Below, one piece after another: positions 40,175-51,480 of a stretch of 64,000 nt of DNA. Origin of the DNA: Climacteris rufus (lineage: Eukaryota; Chordata; Aves; Passeriformes; Climacteridae); the NCBI GenBank assembly GCA_013398175.1, contig VZRZ01002329.1:1328717-1392716 (forward strand), given 5' to 3'. The position numbers and the translations under genes are program-made. Numbering within the stretch: position 1 is the stretch's first letter; each line of letters begins with the position of its first letter. Under the pieces are notes generated by a model that worked only from the letters and a program-made list of their open reading frames with translations, was not told where the DNA came from and searched no databases.

Positions 40175-43100
40175 TTATCATAAAAGGGGGCTGCATACCC
40201 CCCATCTTGAAAAGGCTCTTCACAAGTTTAATTTTTAAAAAGTAGTAAAACAAAACCAGATGCTACATGAGGAACAGAAGAATTGAATGCCTTACAAATC
40301 TTTTTAGTTGAGAGGAGGTAAATATAATATCCACAAACACATGGACACCACCTGGGCCACGCAAATTTTGCCCTTTACTTTTCCAACTGCAGACAGCTCT
40401 ATGATCAATAAAAATATATAATACAGCATGAGTTTAACACACCTTTGTCACAGGAGGTGTGGTATGAACTTTTTTTGTGCACTGAAAAGTTTAAGTGCCA
40501 CAGATTCTCCTGAACTGGTGAACCTGCTCAGGGAGACACTTGTAATAAACAGAAGTGAACACAACTTTGTTACCTAAGCCCTCTTGAACTTATGGGAGAA
40601 AAATTGCCTTCCTTAATTTTATTAGTTCTAAAATGATAATTCCATTAAGGCTTTCTTCCTGCAATAGCACTGGTCTAAAAACACTGTTTCTAATGGAAAA
40701 CAGAACGAGTGAAACTGAAATGGATTAAGACCCAAATGTAAATGAAATTAACTGCCAGCTCTCCTCAGCCCTATTTTTACCAGATGGGAACCACAACTTT
40801 TAGAATGTGATCAGGATTGATTAAACAACCTTTGCACCAGCAAAAAATAGAGTATCACCAATATTATTTCATATTTTCTGATTTAGTCAATACATGGGAC
40901 CTTTTAAACACTTGTTTTTTTCAAGATACCATTTAATAGTAGAAACAGATTCAGATTAAATATCTTCCTGTAGCGTGTCTGAGCATATTTGGAAGACTTT
41001 AGTGTAGAAAAGCAATAGAAGACCATATTAAAATTTTAAGCCAGTCTTGTTCTTGGACTTACAGATGGATGGCAACATTACTTTATCAGCACCACTGGCA
41101 AATACTGAATTCTGAAAGTCTGGATTTCTAGCTGACCTATGTTCTGAGCCTGTTTCTACCAGAAGAGGGATAACTTTTCATGCTCCATCAGTTCATGGCA
41201 CATTTGCAACTGTCAGGAGGAGGAGAGCTCCAACAGCCATAATCTATTACACCTGTGGAAAAGAATTTGCATATTTTTAAGAGCTCTAAAAACCTCAGAA
41301 TTTAAAAACTGGTTGGTCCTTGTTTGTTCTCCAGATTTATGATTCTGTATCAACGCAGGTGTTATTCTGTTGGGTTCAGTGTAAGTGAATTCAGCTTCAC
41401 AAACAAACCTGCATTGCAATGCATAGGGTTTTGTTTGTGTTTATACATACACATATATGCTTACATTTTAGATATACATTTATATATAAACAGAAACAAA
41501 ATCAGCCCCCAATTTCATGTTAGCATGCTCTGAATTTTAATCAATCTCTTCAGGGCAATTCCAGGTTATGAACACAGAAAACAAGTTCTGTGCACACATT
41601 TTCAGATTATTTAAGCATCTTTTATTTCCTGACCTTCAATTTGAGCACAAAAACCATTCTGGTTTCATGTCAGAGCAACTTCTTGATCAGAAACCAACAA
41701 GCAGTGAAACATCACAAAAACATTTACCCTCCTATGAATCATCTATATTAAAGTGTATAACATGTCAATACACAGTAATGTCTAGAGAAAAACAGACACT
41801 ATGATAAGAATTGAAAGCATTTAAGTTTAAAAAAAATCACATCAGAAGCACTGTTCACAGAAGATCAGATGTGTCTGGGCTGTTGATACCAGCATAAAAG
41901 GATGGGGGTGTGTAGAGGGCAACAAAAAAGAAATTCTAGGTATCTTCTTAATACCAAGAATTGTCAGCTAAAATCTAATAAGTAGGATTTTTTTCCTTTT
42001 AAAGAGAGTCAAGGAGTTGTGATTTTGAGTGAGGAATCATGAAAAGCACTGCCCCTCAGGTACACAACTCCACAGAGCAGCAGGGGGAGGGTGAAGGGGC
42101 TGACTACACAGAAGAAAAGTCTATTCAAGATGTTTTATACTTTCTCCATGGAGACAAACATCAATGTTTTTTGTTTGGGAGACCTGGGTGGACACTCAGA
42201 CCTCGGTTGTGATGGGATGGGACAGCAATAGCTGTGTGTTGCACCATCCATATTTCTGCTCTGATAACACAGGGGATTGCACAGAGCTCAGCTCCGCCTG
42301 TGCAGCTCCCTCATGTTCTTGGGCACCCACGTCACAGTAAAACCCATGCTGGATGGATTTAGCACCAGTGCCTGTAAATTTGAAACAAAACAAAGGAGTG
42401 GGTTTTGGGAGACAGAGCTGCATTATCAGTGACCTCCCCTGGCTCAAAGCACCATCAGTTCCTCCACTTTACCAAAAGATGCAGTTTGAGGAACAAGCAG
42501 GGAACTTGTGCAGCTCCCCATCACACAGCCCTGCTCACCCTGCCCCCAGGAGAGCAAGAGGAAAGCAAAAACCCACTTAACTAAGGGCTTCCCAACAGCC
42601 ATGGCATTAGGTAATCCTAATTCCAAATGGTGACATTACTCCTCTTTGCAGGAGTTTACCAATCTAAACAAATCTTAGAAATAATTTTGTGCTTCTATTC
42701 AGATTTCTAATTAAAGTCCTTTCAGTGAAGTGCAGCCAACTCATTTCCCAGTATTATAAAAGCTTGTGAAATGCTCCATTTTTATTATGCAATGATACCT
42801 TTTATAAAAGCTTAGCAAAACAGCAGTAATCACTAAAACAGGCCCTTAAGAGAGGCTCAAATCTATGCCTAGTGAAAGGATTTATAATTATTGCTGCATT
42901 CATCAAAACAAATCTATTAAGCAAACAAATTACAAACACAGAAGGTTCAGCTCTTATGAACTTTCCTTTACAGTTAGCCCAGCAGAATTGGACACATTAA
43001 AACTCTTCCAAACTGTGAAGGAGAAATTCCTCTCATGAGTGAAGTCATGCAGATGATTCCCAGCTGGATAGTTTTTGTTTTTCATATTGATATTTGTTGT

Positions 43101-43190
43101 GCTCAAGGGACATGAGCAGCAGAGCAATGATGGGAAAAACTGAGACCACCACTACTAACAGTGCCTAACTGCTTTAAAAAATTGGTTACA
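40175..43190. other. Non-coding stretch
   Basis: No gene is supported. The sequence just 5' (on the - strand) of the LINE relic may belong to the same element but I cannot read it. A GC-richer patch at about 42040-42600 has overlapping open frames on both strands. A candidate conserved block at 42700-42930 is listed separately. An AT-rich simple stretch lies near 41441-41487. Confidence 0.5.
42700..42930. promoter_or_regulatory. Candidate conserved non-coding block with repeated TTATAAAAGCTT and C/EBP word
   Basis: The 12-mer TTATAAAAGCTT occurs twice exactly, at 42754-42765 and 42802-42813, 48 bp apart. Between them lies TTATGCAAT, a good C/EBP-type word, at about 42785-42793. The flanking sequence to 42930 is unique, AT-rich and free of simple repeats. 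The arrangement resembles an enhancer, and TATAAAAG also resembles a TATA box. No promoter or transcript downstream is evident, so this stays a candidate. Confidence 0.25.
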
Positions 43191-43194
43191 GCTC

Positions 43195-43257
43195 ATGTGC
43201 ATTTATATACACATATATAAGATAGATATGATATATACATACATAAATAAAAATAAG
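43195..43257. repeat. Degenerate ATA/ATAC-rich simple repeat
   Basis: A stretch of TATATACACATATATAAG followed by GATATATACATACATAAATA words forms an AT-rich simple repeat of about 60 bp. The sequence after it (43260-43470) is unique. Its end, near 43459, contains a donor-like GGTAAGAG, but no coding exon could be supported. Confidence 0.7.
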
Positions 43258-43824
43258 ATGGCTTTGGGCAATCCTTATTGGTTAAAAAGGTGGAGGGATG
43301 GAGAACTGCAAGGGATGCCACAGCATGCAAGGAAGAGATATGGAATGATGCTCCTCAAGCTCATCAGAAGCCTTTGCAGCAGAAGATGGTTCTCACAAAA
43401 ATTGTCTCACCACAATTCCCTCAGGAGAACAAACAGGCACAAGTAGAAAGACTGAGACACGGTAAGAGAAGACAGAGTTTCATTGCCTTCCCCAGCACTT
43501 GCATTTATTCAGAAAAAATTACTCCCCATCCCCAATTAAAAGTTTACCAGATTCAGATTTCAAATACCTATCTCTTTTAATTTATTTGAACAAATGGTTT
43601 TAATATGAAGCTGCCTTCATTCCAGTGATAAAATGCCCCCTTATTGCAGGGAAAAAAATCATTTTCCCAACCACTTTCATCAAAAGAACTGAGCAGCAAC
43701 TGCAACAAGTAAAAGGGAGCTGCAGATCTCTGTGCTTGCAGGTTTCTGGAGTTATTATTTGCAACCCAAATGTGGTCTTTGGATTAGAGGACAGAAATGG
43801 GATCGAGACTGGAGAGTCATTTTC

Positions 43825-43930
43825 ATGGCTCAGAGGATTTGCTGTGCACCACTGGTCAAATCTCTTAACCACTGTGGGCCTCCCTTGCTTGTATAATCAG
43901 GTTTCTAACACTCCATAACCCTCACAGCTT
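43825..43930 (-). mobile_element. MIR/CORE-SINE relic, antisense
   Basis: The + strand carries, in order, words that match the reverse complement of the MIR consensus: GCTGTGCACCACTGGTCAAA, then TCTCTTAACC, CTGTGGGCCTC, a CTTGTATAATCAGG block and CCCTCACAGC. In MIR antisense the same order reads 'gctgtgtgacc...caagtcacttaacctc...gtgcctcag...ctcatctgtaaaatg...cctcacagg'. MIRs are tRNA-derived SINEs dead since early amniote or mammalian evolution, so high divergence is expected. Boundaries are approximate. Confidence 0.6.
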
Positions 43931-45457
43931 CAGAACCACGATGGGGGTAAAGCCTGATTAAGGCACTTAAAGAGGAAATACAAACTGTACAATTACCTGC
44001 TTAACACCAGCACAGCCCTCAGCATTTCCTGTGGCACTGATGTTTGTTAGGAGGGCATCCATCCCTCAGGTGTTGGGGCTCCAAAGCCACCTGGACACAC
44101 TGCCAGCTTTCTGGTGCTGACTTGCCTGATCTCAGCAAGGAGGCAGGGAATGGTTGGTGCAGAGCACCAGAAGTTTGTCACAGGTCACCCTCAGAGGATT
44201 TGTGTCAAATTCCCCCACTGAAGTCATAGCACAGGTGCCCTGTGCTGCCTGGCTGTGCAGCCCAGTGCTGCTGCATGTTTGGCTTTGTTTTGGGGTTTGT
44301 TGGTGCTTTTTCAAACACACATTTGCTGCTTCTGAGCTTTCTGCAAGACTCAAGAGCACACAAATCGACTTATAACTCCATGAAACAGTAAAGACTAAGA
44401 GTTAGTGTAGTTCAGAAGCATTTTCCAGCCTGCTGGCATCCCTTTCCCATCCCTGACCCACCTGTCTGTTCTTGGATTGGTACCAAGTGCCTGAAGAAAC
44501 AGACCCAGAGCACCCCTGGAGCAGGTCCATTCTCCATCACAGCCGTCCAAGCTCCTGAATTATTTTCCCTTTTTCTCCACATTGCTGGGAGGTCAGAGGA
44601 GGAGAGAGAGAGAGCTGACTGTGTGGGGAAGTCCTTAGGAAATACAAGCCAGTAAGGAAAGTGTAACTCCTCTCTAAGTTCTGGGATACACAAAGGAAAA
44701 CAATCCATGAGTTTCTCGGAATCCTCCCAGCACACTAGAGGAAAACTCAGTTTGACTGGTCAAACTGGCGGTATTTCAATCACCAGACCCCGAGAGAAGC
44801 CAACCAATGCCATCAAGGCAGGAAGGGGCTGTTTTCCGTAAAATTATCAAAATTATCCAAAAAAAACAGTTCTTCTCAGCTGGCAGCACAGAAAGAAAGG
44901 CTGCCTACATTTTTCTGCCAGTTTTTAAGAAGGAATTCACAGTTTAGGGTCCCAAAATAACTTTTATCCCATGCACACTAAAAAAGTATCCCAATGCTAT
45001 GACAACACAGGAGAGTTAGCAAGAGATAAGCAAATTGTGTTTAATACATTTTCACAAGAGAACACATTGCTACACCAAATCAAATACAGCCAGCTCTGCA
45101 TTTATAAACCATGAGCGAAGCCATGTAGATTAGATTACTTTTTTCCCCCTTTTTATTTAAAACTCAGATTCCCATGGTTCCAGGAGCTCAGATTTCAGCA
45201 AATTCAGCGAGCACTGCTAGACTGCCACCACTGCAATCAACTCAAGTGCCAGAGAATGTGCAGCAATGCAGTCCCAGGCTCCTCTCCCTCTGCTCAGCTA
45301 AGTTCATTTCTGTGCCTGCCTGCTGCCTTTTCCAAAGTTGAGTTATTGCCCCAAGCCCTGAGGTGGCCACCTGCTATCAGTGCAAAAACAGCTGCAGTGT
45401 TTCCTGGGTACCCACAGACAGAACCTCACACTCATTTCCGCAATAAAACAAGGTCAG
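43931..45457. other. Non-coding stretch between two MIR relics
   Basis: No gene is supported. GC-richer patches at 44030-44300, 44440-44640 and 45240-45420 hold overlapping open frames on both strands with no recognisable domain. A short GA run (GGAGAGAGAGAGAG) lies near 44599-44612. A/T homopolymer runs are scattered through 44860-45170. Confidence 0.5.
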
Positions 45458-45619
45458 CCCCATCTTGCAGGAAACCAGGCAAAGCACCACCAGTTTGAAT
45501 GACTTGTTCAAGGACACAGAACTAAAATTACCAAGTCAGAGTTAAAGATCACAGAACTAAAATTACCAAGCCAGAGTTAAAGATCACAGAACTAAAATTA
45601 CCAAGCCAGAGTTTAACAT
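45458..45619 (+). mobile_element. MIR/CORE-SINE relic with tandemly triplicated core segment
   Basis: The left part follows the MIR consensus in order: CCCCATCTTGCAG, GGAAACCAGGCAAAGC, then GACTTGTTCAAGGACACAGA, matching consensus 'ccattttacagatgaggaaactgaggca...gacttgcccaaggtcacacagc'. From 45515 the segment starting CACAGAACTAAAATTACC repeats exactly in register every 35 bp: 45515-45549, 45550-45584 and 45585-45619. Copies 1 and 2 differ at one base, and copy 3 differs from copy 2 at two. The SINE is ancient but the triplication is recent compared with it, because the copies are almost identical. Confidence 0.7.
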
Positions 45620-48600
45620 CACTTCTTCTACAACCCAGCCCAGTGTTTCTGCCAGGTGCTATCTCTGCTCTGGTGATCTATCATTGCAGTTCCACACTTT
45701 CTCTCACTACAATTATTTCAAAATACAGATAAAAAGATTCAAACTAAGAAAAGACACAACATGAAAACATATTGCTTTTGACCAAAAGCATCAATATCCA
45801 TTTTTCTGCAGTGGGGATCCCACTAGATCCCACCTAATATTGTCACTGGTTGCCACTTGCAATCCCTGTGGCTGGCAGAGCCCATCAGTTCAGCAGTTGA
45901 TGTATAGCTGTTGGAGATTATTTGACATTTGCTGCTTCAACCTTGTCTCTTTAAATAAAACAATAATTCTCTTGATACCACTCAGATGGTTCCTCCAGGT
46001 AGTAAGGAATAGGGAAAGCTATCTAAATACATTCTTCAGTCTTCAGCTGATTTAACTGTATTTGCTAAAAGGAAGAAGAAAAGAAATTGAAAGAAAATAA
46101 CAGTAAAGCTGATTCCTTAGCCAGCTTAAAAAAAAAAAAAAACATGGATTTATTTTATGACTGTAAACTAAAGTCACATTAATTTTATTAAAATTGTAGT
46201 AAATGCTGGTACTAGAAGGAATTACAGCAAAAGGTTCAAATCCTAAATCAAGCCCTGTTTCAAATAAGGTCATTGGCAACAGGAAGAAATCCTATGAAAA
46301 TGTGTGACCCTGATGGATACATACACAATGCAAAAGGTTTGGCCCTGCACCAGCACAGCAGAGGTGACCGGGACTAAGTTGCCCACAACAGTGTAATGGT
46401 CAAATAACATTACTCAGATTTTAAAACAGAATCTGCTGAAACCTCCCAATTTTTCACATTCACAAGAGCTGCACTGAAGGTTTCATTTGCTGGGAATGAA
46501 TTCTGTTTATGTCATCAAGGCTGACTTTCCATTCCTCTTCCATATCTTTCTTTACACATGGTGTCATTAATCTCCAAAGCATCACCTACAGTCCACATGT
46601 TCTTTTTAACATCACTACAAAGCACTTAATACTGCAGAGCACTTAATTTCATCAGCCCAGCACAACTGAAATTTAAATTCCTGGAGGAAAAAGTTGTGAT
46701 TTAGTAACATGAAGTTTTTTGTCACAGTTGTTGAAATTTTGTATTGAAGAGTTTAGATTTTCCTCCCAGAAACCAACAGGAATGCTCTGAATTTAAATTA
46801 CAGCAAAGTCTAAACAGAAGAAAACCCCAACACCCATTTACTTGTATTTGTTGTGCAAGTTTGACAGTGGCTGAAAAGCTGGGTTTGTGTTTTTAAGGAG
46901 ATCGGTTTCTCACATGGAAGAAACCAATATCTTCTGTAAAAAGTTTCTTTTTTTTCCTGCTACTTCTACATACAAATAAACAACACTTGGCAAGAGTCTG
47001 ACCCAGTCAAGAGAAGTCCAGCCACTGCTGGAGGTCATCACCCAGAGTACAATATTTGGGAAGCAAACCAGATCTTCCAGATATTTAATCCCATTTTCTT
47101 TCAATGGAGATTTGTACCTTGGTAGACTACAACTCTACTCTTGGCACTAAATAATTGTTCAAAACATATTTGTATTTCTGGAACACAGCTGTATCCCTTT
47201 GGCTCTGGAGAGCACAGTGCACACAAAATTAGGGAAGCTGTGTTCAGCTGAGCCCCACATGAGCCCGGGTGGTGTGGCAAACAACAGGAGAAGAAAGCTA
47301 AGGTAATACAGAAAAACAGGTGCAGCATCCAATTTGGGCCAATTTTCCTATTTAAAAAAGCTTTCTAAGGATCCTCAGGATAACTCTCATTGCTTTTGCA
47401 AACAAAGTTCTTGTGGTGAAGCAAAGAGTTCCAACAGACCTCTTAGACAAAATTAAATATTTGTATTTTAAATGGACAAGCTGCAGAATAGGTAAAGTCC
47501 TTAACTGCACCTAAACAGCAGTTCTGGCAGAATGCTGAGAAAACACTTAAAACGTTTTCAGGACAGGGGGAAAAAATGTGACTACTGATTTAAAATCCCT
47601 TTTATGGCTACATTTATTGCCATTCTTGTTGTAATGTCTAGGCTTGCTCTACTGCATGAGCCTCAGGGCTCTCTCCCGATCAACTTCAAACAGGGAATTT
47701 ATTACAGAAGTAAGTGTGGCTTTTGCCAAAAAAAGTACACTCAGAGCAGTGCTAACTGCAAGCAGCCCTAACTACAGAATGCTCACAGCACAGCCCATTA
47801 AAAGCCAGCCCAAAAGTGTAATAGGCAACTCGCCCAGTCACTGAAAACACACAACACTCTATTTGCTTTACAAAGCTGCAGATTATTTTCAAATCATCAG
47901 TGTCATTATGTGTGAAAAAGATTCCAATAGCCCAACAGAGGCTGGATGTTTTGTTGGATGTTGCTGGCGACAACAGGTCCCCTACCCTCTCTGTGCATCT
48001 GGTGGAATCCTCATTAATGGGAGGTAGGGTGGATTTCAAGTCCACAGGATCAGAAAGACAAACAGGAATAAATGATGGTGCATGCCAAGGGACATGCTTC
48101 CTTTCAAGCCAGTGACAGCTGAAGCATCCTGGCTCTGGTATCTTAAAGGGTCAGAGATAAAGTGGGCCCTTAGCAGCTGGAGAGGAGTCCCAGTGCACAG
48201 GATGTTTTTAACCTCTGCTCTAAGCTTCCAACACAGTGAGGCAGGAGGTGATAGAAATGAGTATGCAACGAGCCACTGTGCCTTGATGGCTCAAGATAGA
48301 CTTGACACTGCCAGGACAGCCATATCAGCCTGAAAATGTGCCAGCTCTATTAGGGAGCACAAACCACATTCCATTCAATGTCAAAAAGGAAGCAGAATAG
48401 AGATGTGCTCTGGGCAGCGGCTCTGGCAAAAGATACAGATAGAGAGTGTTCTGCATTCAGCTTTGAATCTGAGCTTTTCACTTCCCCTACCTTGGTGACA
48501 ATTTGGATCCCACTAAATCAAGAGGATTTAATGCAATATCTTATTCTTGTAATTCCTTTTAATCAAAGAAATGAAACAAAAGACTAGTTCTTTAAAACTA

Positions 48601-51060
48601 ATCCTTTCATCCTGTTATACTCCAGGCAAGAGAAAGCTGTTTCTTTCAAGGCCTTCATGTCTGCTGTGCCTTGACTCCTGTTACAAGACTAAACTTGAGA
48701 TATCTGTAAAACAAGGTGGGGATTCTGCCACTGTTACTGTTCATATTTAGGCTTTGCACAGTTCAGGGTTTTTTTTTTTACTGGGGAAAAAAGAAATCAA
48801 TATATAGAACTGACACTTACTTATTTGGGCTGCTGATATTTATTATACACTACTAATTTATTGTTAGATTCAACTTCTTCACTGGGCCCAGAGGTGCTTC
48901 TCTGCCATCCCACCCCTCCATCTGACCTCTTGGGTTCTGACTTCCTTCTCTAATTCTCTTCATAACCCCCCTGCTTTGCCACAAGGCCACCTCTGCCTCC
49001 CTACTCCTCTACATGGCTACTCTCCTCTCACACCTGCTCCAGAACAGCCAGCTGGTGGCTCCAGGAAAGGGAGCAGCACTGCAAGTTCCTGGCTACAGAG
49101 AAGAAGGAAAGACCCACGTGGGGAATAAAAAGCCAGCAACCACATCAATTGATTCCTTTTCCCAGCTATTCATTAAAACATGCATATATTTAGCCTGCTA
49201 ATATCATACAGGCTCCACATATAACCAGAAAATGTCATTCTTCCTGATTTCGGTCTGGCATGAGCTTAAACTTGCGCAAATTGATCACCCCAGAAATAAC
49301 AATGCCATGACAACAGATAAAGGAAAGGATCTAGAAAGCCTCTGTGTGGTGTTACACCCCAGCACAGGCTTAAGCCAGTAGAAATATCACAGAAAGAAGT
49401 TGGACTGTCTCCTGCTGCTGTTTATTTGTATAATTAATTGTTTTCCCAGCCTCAAAAGGTGATGAGGATGTTTACAGACATGGTGCTGGAGAGCAGAGAC
49501 CCCTCACTCCCTGCTTTGGTTCTGGAGGAAAGTGCAGCTGCCTGAAACATTCCCAGTCCAGCCAATTGTACCACGTTGGTCACGTCCTCACTACCCCTCC
49601 CTGACAGCTCCCATCCAACAACACACCACACACCCTCCGAGGTGCTTTGGGGTTTCATGGTGCCATAAGTAAGTCAGACTATTCCCCAAGTTTAAAAAAA
49701 GTCATCCAATAACCCCCCTTGTCAGTATTTTAGGAGGTAGCAACAAGTTGTGCTGCCCAACATCAGGACTCCAAAGATTCCTGTACCTACCTGGAAGGGA
49801 ATCTGGACCCACCTCCCTTTCTCATACCATTATCTGCCCTCAAGACATGATAAGGCAAAGGCATAACCTGTTGTTCCTATGCTTCTTTGTGCTTTCCCAA
49901 ACTTCTTTTGCAACCATTTCTTCTAGCAGGTGACCCAGGGCAACCACTAAGTATCAGCTACACGGTGCATCCTTATTTTGGGGAACAGAGAAGGCGCTTA
50001 GGAAAGACTGAATCCCGTGTCTGGGGCAGCCACAAGGCTGTGGGCTGGATCAGAGCCTTCCAAACAGATGGGCACAAGCAGGGACAGCCAGGGGACTCTG
50101 CACACACGTGAAGTGTGACGGCTGCAGGCAGGATTTCCAGCCAAGCCCTCCCAAAACGCTGCCCACCCCGGATCAGCACACCTCTGCTCCAGAAAATATC
50201 ATCCTCTGCAACCCATCCTCAGCTTCCTCTCCCTGCTGCAGCCACAGCAGTGGTGCCTGACCTTTGCAGATTGACAGCAGCAGAGTCAGGTGGAGAGAAG
50301 TGTTTTAATGCAGTGACCACACTGCGTGGGCTCTCTACTCCGATTGTTGCACAAGAGGCTCGCACTAACTGTTGTTTCTGCGATAGTTCCATCAAAATCA
50401 GCACACAGCACCCCGGCCAACTCTGATAACTCTTCCATATCCATTCACACAGCAAGAAAAATGGGGAGAAAGGAGAGGAGCTATTTTGCAGGATGTGAAA
50501 ATGGAGCCTGTAGCAGTGACGTACTGCAGAACTTGTTATTTTCTCTGTAGAAATATTTCATGTCATGCCTCTGACCCGTGAAAATAGTTTAACAGGGAAC
50601 ATTCCAAACCGATTTTTACAGTTATTTTTTTGGCCTCAGGACTGAAGTGTAAAAGTAACCAGACAATTTGTGCAGCTTCTGGTAAAAGAGATGAAATAAA
50701 AAGGCCGCTATTAAACAGTTTTATAGTAACTACAGTATGCTGGAATCATCATACATATATTAATATAATACTGCTGCCTTCCACTTGCCTCAGTCCTAAA
50801 GTGATGAAGATAGACCAGGAAGAGTTATCCCAGCAATTGCCTGAAGCAGTAAGCAGTGTATTTACATACTGCACTGGGCATTTGTGGGGTTTAGGCAAGA
50901 AATGCCACTTAAACAAGCACATGTACATTTTACATATCCATTGCACAGCACCCTGCTCTACCTGCTGCACCATTTATATCTTATGGGAGTCTTTGCAGCC
51001 CAAGGAGCCCGGTGTTAATTTAAAAGCTGCATCCTGCAGAGAGGGTGGATGTTTGCTCTG
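45620..51060. other. Non-coding stretch
   Basis: No gene is supported. There is an A run at 46128-46142 and a T run near 48771-48779. The GC-richer patch at about 49440-50450 carries several overlapping frames on both strands, none with a recognised domain. The 176-codon + strand frame at 50630-51160 looks like chance: it has no domain, and it runs across the CTCF-type motif. Confidence 0.5.
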
Positions 51061-51062
51061 TG

Positions 51063-51080
51063 ATTGCCATCTTGTGGCCA
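51063..51080 (-). promoter_or_regulatory. CTCF-type binding motif
   Basis: The - strand reads TGGCCACAAGATGGCAAT, containing CCAC-A-AGATGGCA, which matches the CTCF core consensus at every constrained position in its common AGATGGC variant. It points the same way as the motif at 25899-25915. The neighbourhood is AT-rich to neutral and has no evident promoter. Whether it is occupied or conserved cannot be told from one genome. Confidence 0.65.
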
Positions 51081-51314
51081 CAGAAACCTGTCCTGCTCCA
51101 GGTTTGCTGCTCCCAAAACAAATCCACCTTGCAAGAGGCAACATTTTGGCTATTCCTTGAGCTGTAAGGGATAATTTAGAGCTCTGGCTGACAAAAATAC
51201 AGGCTGTGGTGTCTTAGTGAATAGTTCAACCAAACCCCCCAGCCCTGTGCACCTGAATATTGGTGGGGAAGGATGAAGATGAGCTGCTCCCAGGTGCTCC
51301 ATGGCTTCAGCACA

Positions 51315-51340
51315 GCAGGAGCAGGAGCAGGAGCAGGAGC
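51315..51340. repeat. (AGCAGG)n minisatellite-like run
   Basis: About four copies of GCAGGA occur in a row between CACA and CAATC. In one frame they encode alternating Gln and Glu. The run is too short to support a functional protein segment and its surrounding frame has no recognised domain. Confidence 0.85.
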
Positions 51341-51418
51341 AATCAAAACTTTCCCAGGAGCGTGGAAACTGCCTCTGGTTGTTACCATTAATGAAATTGT
51401 TAAATCATCATTTGGTGA

Positions 51419-51480
51419 CTGATGAAATACAGCTGAGGTCACACAGCAAGTCACTACAGGAATATAATTCAGCAATTCTG
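51419..51480 (+). mobile_element. MIR/CORE-SINE relic, short core fragment
   Basis: GATGAAATACAG is followed by GAGGTCACACAGCAAGTCAC (51435-51454), which is very close to the most conserved MIR core, 'ccaaggtcacacagctagtaagt'. A deletion between the two words relative to consensus is assumed. The downstream GGAATATAATTCAG could correspond to the 'gggattcgaac' segment. Only the core is readable and both ends are approximate. Confidence 0.55.

Noticed and set aside
42076..42090. CTCF-like GCAGCAGGGGGAG
   Set aside because: Two mismatches to constrained core positions.
50630..51160. 176-codon + strand open frame
   Set aside because: No domain or signal is visible, cysteines and prolines are scattered without pattern, and the frame runs through the CTCF-type motif at 51063.
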